NCBI GenBank assembly: GCA_029245725.1 | Contig: JAQWOT010000018.1 | Coordinates: forward strand, 1 to 49,261 | From: SAR324 cluster bacterium | GTDB taxonomy: Bacteria; SAR324; NAC60-12 | Length of the DNA: 49,261 bases | Direction: 5' to 3' | Program-made: the position numbers and the translations under genes | The notes under the pieces: generated by a model | Database searches by the model: none | Seen by the model: only the letters and a program-made list of their open reading frames with translations | Told to the model about the DNA's origin: nothing | Shown: one piece after another, positions 36,420-47,073 of the stretch | Layout of the letters: each line of letters opens with the position of its first letter | How positions within the stretch are numbered: the first letter of the stretch is position 1

Positions 36420-36623
36420 ATGGCCCGTCCCATTGTTCAGGATTATGAAGCGATCCAACTGAGCCAAGCTATCACCGATCGTAAGCAATTACGATTGGTG
36501 TTCTTGGATGGAGATACCCTTGTCGAGACAGTCCGCTGGCACACTCCAGCCTGGATTGGTCTGCGTGACGGCAAGGTCATCAACAAGCAGGCCCTCAAGT
36601 TCTGGGAGCCGCTTGATCCCTAA
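36420..36623 (+). CDS. Small Hfq/Sm-like RNA-binding protein candidate
   Basis: A 67-residue protein that reads like one Sm fold: a short helix with 'IQLSQAITDRKQLRLVFLDGDTLVETVRW', then 'TPAWIGLRDGKVINKQALKFWEP'. The pattern of helix, hydrophobic strands with G-D-x-L, W at the strand end and a final 'QA..F.EP' matches divergent Hfq of the cyanobacterial type rather than E. coli Hfq, whose 'YKHAIS' motif is not exact here. The ATG lies one base after the TGA of the acidic protein (TGAAATG), so the two are coupled. A frame extending to 36360 exists but overlaps the upstream gene. Confidence 0.5.
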   Translation: MARPIVQDYEAIQLSQAITDRKQLRLVFLDGDTLVETVRWHTPAWIGLRDGKVINKQALKFWEPLDP

Positions 36624-36654
36624 AGATCCACCTGTTCGTCACATCCCGCACTGA

Positions 36655-39491
<2,837 letters not shown>

Positions 39492-39496
39492 CAGAT

Positions 39497-41110
39497 TTAG
39501 TGCCGGACAGAATCGAAAGAAGAAGATTGTGCAGAAGCGACTGCACGTGCATAGGATTTGGGCATGTCAGACTGTAGCAAACTAGCTGGCTCCAGATATT
39601 CGTAGATTTCCCCGTAGTGCTTGATTTCTGTCGAACTGACCCGTCGCATCAGATGCCAAGGTCGCAGATTGTCTGTATCTTTCAGACCCATTGCTCCAAT
39701 GATCTCGCAGACACTCTTCTCCAAATTCTTGTGCAGGTTATAGACACGCACTTTCTTGTCTGATGGGTCTAAACCATACATCAGTGTCCGATCTGTCGTC
39801 GCAACTCCCACTGGGCAGCGATTCGTGTTGCACTTGAGTGCTTGAATACAACCAAGCGCCATCATCATTGCCCGAGCTGAGTTACAGAGGTCAGCCCCAA
39901 GCGCCAGACGCTTGACGATGCCGAAGCCTGACATCACCTTGCCGCTGCTGATGACTCGAATATCCTTACGGAGGTCAAATCCAGTGAGTGCGTTGTGTAC
40001 AAAGATCAAACCTTCACTCAGAGGGCTACCAATATTGTTAGTAAATTCCAGTGGGGCTGCACCGGTTCCGCCCTCTCCACCATCGACAGTAATGAAATCA
40101 GGCTTGATCCCAGTTTCATGCATCGCCTTACAGATGGCCAGAAATTCACGTCGTTTACCCACACAGAGCTTAAAGCCGACCGGCTTGCCCCCTGATTTCT
40201 CTCGCAGTAACTGAACAAATTCCATCAATTCCAAGGGAGTTGAGAAAGCTGAATGCCCCGGGGGTGAATTGACGTCCTGCCCCATCGGAACACCACGAAT
40301 TTCTGCAATTTCCTTGGTTAGTTTAGCTGCAGGTAGAATTCCACCGTGTCCAGGCTTGGCTCCCTGAGAGAGCTTTATCTCAATCATCTTTACCTGGTCC
40401 TGAGATGCTTTCTCTGCAAATTTTTCAGCGCTGAAGCTCCCATCATTGTTGCGGCAGGCGAAGTAACCTGTACCAATCTGCCAGATCAGATCACCACCTC
40501 CCTGATGATGAAATTTCGAAATCCCCCCTTCTCCGGTGTTATGAGCAAAGTTGCCCATTTTGGCGCCACTGTTGAGAGCCAGTACGGCATTAGCACTCAG
40601 AGAACCATAACTCATTGCAGAGACGTTCAGCAGACTGGCCGAGTAGGGCTGTTTACAATCCGGTCCACCCACTGCGACACGCAGATCGGTTTGGTCCAAG
40701 TGAGCAGGCTTTAGCGAGTGGTTGACCCACTCATAGCCCACTTCGTAAACATCTTGTTGAGTTCCGAAAGGCACCGTGTCTCGGGCATTTTTGGCACGCT
40801 GATAGACTAGGCTTCGTTCCAAACGGTTGAAGGGGCGGCCTCCTGTGTCAGATTCAACAAAGTACTGATAAAGCTCGGGGCGGATTTCTTCCAGCAGGTA
40901 GCGCAGGTGGCCAATGATTGGGAAGTTTCGAGGAACAGTTTGTGATTTCTGAAAGACATCACGGAGACCGAGTAGAATGAGTGGTGCACCAATGACTAGA
41001 GTCCATAGAATTTCCAGGTAGATCGGAGTAACTGCGGCCAGCATACCGAGATAGAGAATCGTGAGAACATAAAATACCTTCCGTACACTGATAGGTGAAT
41101 CAGCAATCAT
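39497..41110 (-). CDS. FMN-binding glutamate-synthase-like protein, membrane anchored
   Basis: A 537-residue protein with two N-terminal membrane helices (about 10-50), then a GltB-type FMN barrel: 'NVSAMSYGSLSANAVLALN', 'HNTGEGGISKFH', 'IEIKLSQGAKPGHGG', 'DFITVDGGEGGTGAAP' and 'VISSGKVMSGFGIVKRLALGAD'. The Cys pattern 'CIQALKCNTNRCPVG' fits the [3Fe-4S] cluster of glutamate synthase. The glutaminase domain is missing, so it cannot make glutamate from glutamine alone; the real substrate is unknown in this family. AAGGAG precedes the ATG, inside the palindrome TCCTTAAGGA (41117-41126). It follows the LOV kinase by 30 bp. Confidence 0.88.
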   Translation of the reverse strand: MIADSPISVRKVFYVLTILYLGMLAAVTPIYLEILWTLVIGAPLILLGLRDVFQKSQTVPRNFPIIGHLRYLLEEIRPELYQYFVESDTGGRPFNRLERSLVYQRAKNARDTVPFGTQQDVYEVGYEWVNHSLKPAHLDQTDLRVAVGGPDCKQPYSASLLNVSAMSYGSLSANAVLALNSGAKMGNFAHNTGEGGISKFHHQGGGDLIWQIGTGYFACRNNDGSFSAEKFAEKASQDQVKMIEIKLSQGAKPGHGGILPAAKLTKEIAEIRGVPMGQDVNSPPGHSAFSTPLELMEFVQLLREKSGGKPVGFKLCVGKRREFLAICKAMHETGIKPDFITVDGGEGGTGAAPLEFTNNIGSPLSEGLIFVHNALTGFDLRKDIRVISSGKVMSGFGIVKRLALGADLCNSARAMMMALGCIQALKCNTNRCPVGVATTDRTLMYGLDPSDKKVRVYNLHKNLEKSVCEIIGAMGLKDTDNLRPWHLMRRVSSTEIKHYGEIYEYLEPASLLQSDMPKSYARAVASAQSSSFDSVRH

Positions 41111-41140
41111 GAAAACTCCTTAAGGATGAAAGTTAGTTGC

Positions 41141-42742
41141 TCAGTTTTGTTTGGTGTGGGAATCTTCATCGAGAACTGCCAGTGCCCGAATCGAGGACGG
41201 GAGCGAGAAATAGAAACGAGAGCCTTCGCCCAAGGTGCTCTCAGCCGAGATCTGTCCACCATTCTCACGAACAAGCTCGTCACAAAGAATCAACCCCAGT
41301 CCAGTGCCTTTTTCATTGGCGGTGCCAACTGTGGAAAATGAGGTCTCGATCTGAAACAGGTCACTCAGGCGCTGGGAAGCAATCCCAACACCACTGTCTG
41401 CGACACAAATGATGATCATCCCATCCTGCTGACTCGCATAGACCTGAATCTTTCCCTGTGCCTGAGTGAACTTGATTGCATTAGAGATCAAGTTCTGCAT
41501 CACCAAAGAAAGATGGGTACGGTCAGCGTAGACCAGCATCTCAGGATCTAGTGAACAGTCAAAATGGATCTTCTTAGCCAACAGGTTGCCCTGCAGGAGG
41601 CTTAGCACCATTTCAACTCGCTCACGCAGCAAAAGTGGCTCTGGTTGATAGCCCATACGACCCGACTGCAACCGGGTCCATTGCATCAGGTTTTCAAGTA
41701 GGTTGAGCAAGTTCTGCGCACCTACATGAATGTGGTTTCCGTAAGACCGAATTTCTTCTAGCGTGAAGTCAGAAAGATCACTAGAAAGAATTTCAGCAAA
41801 GCCTAAAATCGAATGAAAGGGACTCTTCAGATCGTGGGAGATGATTGAGAAGAATTTATCCTTATTGGCGTTTTGTCTCATCAGCGCCTGCTCAGAATCT
41901 ACGAGCCGAGCATTGAGTTCCTCCAATTCTTCTGTCCGCTGACGGAGGGTCGCCTCCATCTGCTTTTTTTCGGTGATGTCTGACTGAATTCCAACGTAGT
42001 GTGTAGTTTGTCCTCCCTCATCTTTGATAGGGGTAATGGAAAGTTTGTTCCAGAAGGGGCGTCCATCAACGGCATAATTCAGCAACTCGACCGTGCACGA
42101 GGTCTTGGTACGAAGCGCCTGGCGGATTGTTTCAATAGTGTTCTGGTTTGTTTCTGGGCCCTGAAGGAAACGGCAGTTGTGACCCAGCACTTGGTCTAGT
42201 TCATAGCCAGTAATTTTTAAAAATCCGCTGTTGGCATAGATGATTGGATTTCCATTCTGAGTTGCATCTGTGATTGTAATCCCCTCGTCAGCAGCTGCCA
42301 TAGCTCGGTTTCGAAGTTGTAGTCCCTGCTCTGTCAGGGCACTTTGTGAAATGTCTTCATGGGTAGCCACCATCCAGGTACGCTCATCGAAACTGAAGTG
42401 TGTGAGGGATAGTGAAAACCAGCGTTGTTCCGTATCGCTGTGGCAGGGATACTCTACTTGAAAAGAGTTCCTCTCCCCAGACAGCAATTGCTGGATCGCT
42501 TCAGCTACATTTCTCGCATCTTCTGTCTGGGGCCCAATAGCTTCTTGACAGATTCCCAGGTAGTTACATCCTATCCCCCAATTGGGATCTTTGTATTGAT
42601 TGGCTATGCCGAAGCGCCGCCAAGCATCGTTGACCGCAACAATCACTCCCTGCTCATTGAGGATAGCAAGATGGATAGGAAGGGAATCCAAGGTCTCCTG
42701 AAAAAATTTTGTGGAACTACGAAACGGGAGAGCTTTTTCCAT
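41141..42742 (-). CDS. PAS-LOV sensor histidine kinase (blue-light receptor)
   Basis: A 533-residue soluble kinase. The order is a PAS domain (about 15-130); a LOV domain (about 140-262) with the photo-adduct motif 'GHNCRFLQG' at Cys190 and the flavin-contacting 'NYAVDGRPFWNKLSITPIKDEGG'; a coiled linker (about 265-290); HisKA with 'SHDLKSPFHSILGF' (His303); and a HATPase with 'QNLISNAIKF', 'VADSGVGI' and 'GTGLGLILCDEL'. In LOV domains blue light joins FMN to the Cys, which switches kinase activity. It is transcribed after a single-domain response regulator (62 bp gap). A 6-bp hairpin, GTAGCG/CGCTAC (42753-42771), lies between the two genes. Confidence 0.93.
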   Translation of the reverse strand: MEKALPFRSSTKFFQETLDSLPIHLAILNEQGVIVAVNDAWRRFGIANQYKDPNWGIGCNYLGICQEAIGPQTEDARNVAEAIQQLLSGERNSFQVEYPCHSDTEQRWFSLSLTHFSFDERTWMVATHEDISQSALTEQGLQLRNRAMAAADEGITITDATQNGNPIIYANSGFLKITGYELDQVLGHNCRFLQGPETNQNTIETIRQALRTKTSCTVELLNYAVDGRPFWNKLSITPIKDEGGQTTHYVGIQSDITEKKQMEATLRQRTEELEELNARLVDSEQALMRQNANKDKFFSIISHDLKSPFHSILGFAEILSSDLSDFTLEEIRSYGNHIHVGAQNLLNLLENLMQWTRLQSGRMGYQPEPLLLRERVEMVLSLLQGNLLAKKIHFDCSLDPEMLVYADRTHLSLVMQNLISNAIKFTQAQGKIQVYASQQDGMIIICVADSGVGIASQRLSDLFQIETSFSTVGTANEKGTGLGLILCDELVRENGGQISAESTLGEGSRFYFSLPSSIRALAVLDEDSHTKQN

Positions 42743-42804
42743 GAGGAATTTTGTAGCGTCAGAAGCGCTACCGACGAGCGGATGGCGGAGAGAAGAAGGA
42801 TTCC

Positions 42805-43179
42805 TTAGGCGAGATGTTTCTCGACTTGCTGCCGTAATTGACAGGGTGCAATCGGCTTCCGCAAGTATCCTTGTGCTCCGGCCTGCAAAGCGGCCTGCTC
42901 ACGGCCACTTTCCTGCTCAGCAGAGAGGAACAGTACCGGAGTTTCATGATCGTAGCGACGCAACTCTTCACAGAGTTCTATGCCGGTTCGCCGAGCCAGA
43001 TTCTGGTCCATCAGAATCAGGTCGGGTTGCGTCTCTGCAACCATGTTGTGAAATTGATCTTCCTGTTGCAAACAGATCAATTTCCAAGTTGGCCTACGAA
43101 AGACAGCCTGAACTAAATCCAGACTAGGGCGCTCGTCGTCCAGCGCTAAGATGATTTTAGGTTTAATGAAATTATTCAC
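42805..43179 (-). CDS. Single-domain response regulator, partner of the LOV kinase
   Basis: A 124-residue receiver domain only, with 'LALDDE' acidic pocket, phospho-accepting Asp58 in 'LILMDQN', Ser of 'VLFLSAE' and Lys in 'GYLRKPI'. With no output domain it may act by protein contact, like CheY or a phosphorelay shuttle. The start is GTG 43177-43179. There is no ribosome-binding site, but TATATT (43188-43193, minus strand) lies eight bases upstream with TTGCTC 18 bases further, so the mRNA may be leaderless. It is the first gene of the LOV operon. Confidence 0.88.
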   Translation of the reverse strand: MNNFIKPKIILALDDERPSLDLVQAVFRRPTWKLICLQQEDQFHNMVAETQPDLILMDQNLARRTGIELCEELRRYDHETPVLFLSAEQESGREQAALQAGAQGYLRKPIAPCQLRQQVEKHLA

Positions 43180-43548
43180 ATTTTGCCAATATAGAAATGT
43201 TGGTTAGCGAAGAGCAAACTAATTTTTAGATAAACTTATTGTTTTTTTACTAGGCATATCTAGAAACAGATCAAATTTTCTCTTATTTTTATGAAATTTG
43301 GTTTCTACCATGCAGTAGAACCTCCTTCAGCGTTAGAACTCCGACCAATCGCTACATACCCTGTGCCAATTCAGAGTTGGAAGGTGAAGAAGTTCAGATG
43401 CTTAATTTATGGGGTTTGGCTCGGTTGAAAAACTGATGTTGGCTAGGGAATGCTAGCTCAAAAAGAACAATAAACTTCTTTACCTAATTTTTTATCATTT
43501 TTTAATAAAATAAATTTTCCAAAATAAAATTATCTTGAAAATAAAATT
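43180..43548. promoter_or_regulatory. AT-rich divergent spacer between LOV operon and sigma-54 regulator
   Basis: There is no gene in these 369 bases. A 13-base direct repeat, AAAATAAAATTAT, with period 17 (43521-43533 and 43538-43550) runs into the start codon of the sigma-54 regulator, which has no Shine-Dalgarno sequence. A candidate promoter for the regulator/LOV operon is at 43188-43217 on the minus strand. No -24/-12 (GG...GC) sigma-54 promoter was recognised. Confidence 0.4.
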
Positions 43549-45567
43549 ATGAAAATTTTGATAATTGATGATGAACCTTACGTAGAGGCACTGATCAAAG
43601 GATGGTTTCGCTCTTCAGGCCATGAATTGAACTTTTTGCAGAGTGGGGCTGCGCTGATGCGTGAGGGAGCCACCTTTGTCAAAAAATATGACGTAGTGAT
43701 CATTGACAAGCAGTTACCAGAGGTTGACGGGCTCCAAATTGGTAAGCACCTCAAAGAAAACTACCCCGAATTGGTGACGATCATGGTCACAGGCTTTGAA
43801 AGTACAGACACACTGGTATCAGCCTTTCGGGACAGTCATTTCGATGACTACATTTCAAAGCCTTTTGATTCGCACAAGCTACAGGACTCGCTTTTACGAG
43901 CACAGCGACTGGTCGAAGAGCGTCATGCTCTCACCAGTGAGTACAAACTGAACGAGTCACTACGACTACAGACTATTGAAACTCCAAAACAACTGGTGGG
44001 GCAATCGCCCCGTTTTCTGGAGATGATGGCACTGATCAAAAAATTCGCCCCATTAGATGGTCCAATCTTAATTCGTGGGGAGACGGGGACAGGAAAGGAA
44101 TTGGTAGCTCGTGAGATCTACAAGCGTAGTCGTCGCCAGCACGGCTCCTTCGTGCCCGTGAACTGTGGTGCCATTCCCGCTGAACTCTTCGAGAGTGAGT
44201 TGTTTGGTCATGAGAAAGGAGCGTTTACTGGGGCGATTGGCAAAAAGGAAGGCTTGGTCAAATTGGCGGATGGTGGGACCCTTTTTTTAGATGAAATTGG
44301 TGATACGCCCAGGGCCTTACAGGTCAAACTTCTACGCATGTTGCAGGAGGGAGAGATCCTCTCGGTTGGCAGTAATCGTCAGCAAAAAGTGAATGTCCGT
44401 GTAATCAGTGCGACCAATCAGAAGTTGGAGGATCAGATCAAGGTCAAAGACTTCCGGGAAGATCTACTCTATCGATTAAATGTGTTTACGATTTACCTAC
44501 CACCACTGAGAGAGCGCCAAGAAGATCTGCCCATGTTGATCCAGCACTTCATTCAGAAGAACAGTACGTTAAATCCGCGTGTGGTTGGGGTGGACCCAAA
44601 TGCGTTGGAGATGCTGAGTCACTGGCCTTGGGAAGGTAATATCCGTGAATTAGAGAACGTGATCCAGCGTACCTGTGCCTTGGCGGAGTCCGAGCATTTA
44701 CGCCCAGAAGATTTCAAGGAAATTTACCATGAGTTGGTCAAGGGACACCCAAAGTTTGTGGTTCCCAAAGACAATGGTAACGAAGAAAGTGGTGAAGTCA
44801 GCGGTAGCACGGGTAGTCCCTTTACACTGATCAATAGCAATCGAAGCTTCGCCAAGCACAGTGAACAACTCTGGCATGTTTTTCGAGAAAACAATTGGAA
44901 GCTTTGGCAACTGGACAATCGTGACGAAGTCCGACAGATTCTGACAGAATGGTTGGAAACAGCGACTTATGTAAAAGTTGGACACTTTGGCAGAATCCAG
45001 ACTGCTCGTGATCAGGTTCTGCCGGTACGGATCAGCTATCTCAATCCTGAAACTTGCCGAATCGAACAGATTGCCATTAATTTCGGTTTCTACTGCGAAG
45101 ATTCGCTGGCTGAAGCGCCAGTTTCTGCCAGCTTCGAATTTGCCAGAGAGAATGGTCAGTGCCATCAGATATACCAACCCGTCAAGAAAGGTTTGCCTGA
45201 CACCTATTTCTTCAACCTATTATATCGCAATCGTCATCGTAACCAGACGATCAGCATTTCACCTCAACACATCATCCGAGCGCTGGTTCTACGGTACGCA
45301 CAGATGGATACGCCAGTGCGTCCGCTGAAGAAAGTATTTAATAATGTAATGGAATTTCTGATTGATGAAGAGGTTGTTGAGCAATTCCCCTACTTGCCAC
45401 ATGACGGCTTAGAGGCAATGCGAGGTTGCCTTTGTAGCAAGGCCCACGTGTTCTCAGGCTTTTCAAGTCGGCTCAAGGCCAATCCAGATCTCGTAGCCCA
45501 GGAAGTGCGCAAGGTCTTCCCAGACTATTCCCTGCCCTTCACGATGCAGCAATCGCTGGCCCAGTGA
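43549..45567 (+). CDS. Sigma-54-type AAA+ response regulator with unrecognised C-terminal domain
   Basis: A 672-residue NtrC-like protein. Receiver (1-120) with Asp53 in 'VVIIDKQLPEVDG'. AAA+ domain (about 145-375) with Walker A 'GETGTGKE' at 177-184, 'GAFTGA' at 224-229 for sigma-54 contact, Walker B 'GGTLFLDEIGD' and 'FREDLLYRLNVF'. The last roughly 285 residues are not a Fis helix-turn-helix; they are a long mixed region starting after a Gly/Ser linker ('SGEVSGSTGSP') with 'TATYVKVGHFGRIQTARDQ' and a helical end ('VMEFLIDEEVVEQF'). I do not recognise it. The protein may act without specific DNA binding or bind through a new domain. It is divergent from the LOV operon. Confidence 0.9.
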   Translation: MKILIIDDEPYVEALIKGWFRSSGHELNFLQSGAALMREGATFVKKYDVVIIDKQLPEVDGLQIGKHLKENYPELVTIMVTGFESTDTLVSAFRDSHFDDYISKPFDSHKLQDSLLRAQRLVEERHALTSEYKLNESLRLQTIETPKQLVGQSPRFLEMMALIKKFAPLDGPILIRGETGTGKELVAREIYKRSRRQHGSFVPVNCGAIPAELFESELFGHEKGAFTGAIGKKEGLVKLADGGTLFLDEIGDTPRALQVKLLRMLQEGEILSVGSNRQQKVNVRVISATNQKLEDQIKVKDFREDLLYRLNVFTIYLPPLRERQEDLPMLIQHFIQKNSTLNPRVVGVDPNALEMLSHWPWEGNIRELENVIQRTCALAESEHLRPEDFKEIYHELVKGHPKFVVPKDNGNEESGEVSGSTGSPFTLINSNRSFAKHSEQLWHVFRENNWKLWQLDNRDEVRQILTEWLETATYVKVGHFGRIQTARDQVLPVRISYLNPETCRIEQIAINFGFYCEDSLAEAPVSASFEFARENGQCHQIYQPVKKGLPDTYFFNLLYRNRHRNQTISISPQHIIRALVLRYAQMDTPVRPLKKVFNNVMEFLIDEEVVEQFPYLPHDGLEAMRGCLCSKAHVFSGFSSRLKANPDLVAQEVRKVFPDYSLPFTMQQSLAQ

Positions 45568-45607
45568 GCTTGCAAAAACACAGCTGATCAACTGCCACGC
45601 CACTATT

Positions 45608-45643
45608 CCAGTCACTGGGAATTCTGACTTTCCGGGTGACTGG
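45608..45643 (+). terminator. Long hairpin between the sigma-54 regulator and photolyase genes
   Basis: CCAGTCAC (45608-45615) and GTGACTGG (45636-45643) form a perfect 8-bp stem; inside it GGAA and TTCC can extend it after a 2x2 internal loop. It starts 40 bases after the regulator stop and ends 38 bases before the photolyase ATG. No U-run follows, so its role may be termination, protection of an mRNA end, or a protein-binding site. Confidence 0.4.
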
Positions 45644-45681
45644 CTCTTCACCGACTTTCTCACCCCGTCTTTGGAGTTTTC

Positions 45682-47073
45682 ATGTACACCGCCTCAATCT
45701 TCCTGTTCCGGCGAGACCTGCGTCTATTTGATAATTCTGCATTACGTCAGGCCTTGCAGCGTTCCAGCACCATCTGGCCGATCTTCTGTTTTGATCCTCA
45801 ACAGGTAGAAGAGCATTCTTATCGAAGTCTGCCTGCTCTGCGTTTCATGTTGGAATCTCTTGCAGATCTGCAGCTTCAATTGGTCGAAACTGGTGGAAGG
45901 CTCCTGTTATTCAGAGGGAAGCCTCAGGATTTATTACCAGAGTTGCTTCAACAAAGTGGAGCACAGGCTGTGTTCGTAAATCGAGATTTCACTCCATTTA
46001 GTCAGCAACGAGATGCAGATTTGGAGAAAATTGCAAAAAAACAGGGGGTCACTTGGCACAGTGTGGATGATTTGCTGCTGCATCCACCTGAAAACACTCG
46101 GAAAGCTGATGGCAATTCCTACACGGTCTTTACTCCGTTTTATCGAAATGCTGCTCACTTGACTGTACCGCTTCCAGAACCGCTCCCAAAGGCACAGTGG
46201 GGAACTTCTGTTTTGCCACTTGAGTCTGACAGGGGACAGGACTTGATGTCGTTTCAGATGGAAGCCCATCACCCAGAAACCCCAACAGGTGGTCGCAGTG
46301 TGGCGCTGGCAATTCTGGCAAAGGCTTCTCGATTTACAGACTATGGTGAAAAACGAGATTTTCCTGCGATAGCGCAGGGTACAACTCGACTTTCTGCTCA
46401 TCACAAGTTCGGCACAGTTTCGGTGCGAGAAGTCTTTCACCACCTACTACCCACGTTGGGTAGCTCAGATCATCCTTTGTTACGCCAACTCTACTGGCGG
46501 GACTTTTTCACTCAGATTGCTTTTCATTTTCCAAAAGTATTCGGAAACGCTTTTCAATCCAGCTACAACGATCTCCCCTGGTCTACTAACGAGCAACGTT
46601 TTGCAGCTTGGTGTGAGGGTCGGACGGGCTTCCCCATTGTCGATGCCGGTATGCGTGAACTGAACAACACTGGCTATATGCACAATCGGGCTCGAATGAT
46701 CGTAGCGTCTTTTCTGACCAAGGATCTGCACATCGATTGGCGTTGGGGGGAACGTTACTTTGCTCAGCGCCTGGTAGATTATGACCCATGTGTCAACAAT
46801 GGTAGCTGGCAGTGGGCTGCCTCTACTGGATGCGATGCTCAACCTTACTTCCGGATCTTCAATCCCTGGCTGCAGCAGAAGAGATTTGATGTCCAGTGTG
46901 AATACATTCATCGCTGGATTCCTGAGCTGCGAGGCATTTCTCCAACCCGACTCCATCGTTGGGATAAAGAAGCTGATACCTTGGGAATTCAAGATTATCC
47001 TGCTCCGATGGTGGAGCATAGCCAGGTCAGCCAGCAGGCCAAGGAACTTTTTGCGCAACATGCCCGGAGATAG
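45682..47073 (+). CDS. phrB: Class I deoxyribodipyrimidine photolyase/cryptochrome
   Basis: A 463-residue flavoprotein. N-terminal antenna domain ('ASIFLFRRDLRLFDNSAL') and C-terminal FAD domain with 'LRQLYWRDFF', 'GRTGFPIVDAGMRELNNTGYMHNRARMI' features, 'DLHIDWRWGERYFAQRLVDYDPCVNNGSWQW' features and 'FRIFNPWLQ'. It uses near-UV/blue light to split cyclobutane pyrimidine dimers; a cryptochrome role is not excluded. It stands next to the LOV kinase operon, which supports a light-related neighbourhood. Its TAG overlaps the GTG of the next gene. Confidence 0.94.
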   Translation: MYTASIFLFRRDLRLFDNSALRQALQRSSTIWPIFCFDPQQVEEHSYRSLPALRFMLESLADLQLQLVETGGRLLLFRGKPQDLLPELLQQSGAQAVFVNRDFTPFSQQRDADLEKIAKKQGVTWHSVDDLLLHPPENTRKADGNSYTVFTPFYRNAAHLTVPLPEPLPKAQWGTSVLPLESDRGQDLMSFQMEAHHPETPTGGRSVALAILAKASRFTDYGEKRDFPAIAQGTTRLSAHHKFGTVSVREVFHHLLPTLGSSDHPLLRQLYWRDFFTQIAFHFPKVFGNAFQSSYNDLPWSTNEQRFAAWCEGRTGFPIVDAGMRELNNTGYMHNRARMIVASFLTKDLHIDWRWGERYFAQRLVDYDPCVNNGSWQWAASTGCDAQPYFRIFNPWLQQKRFDVQCEYIHRWIPELRGISPTRLHRWDKEADTLGIQDYPAPMVEHSQVSQQAKELFAQHARR

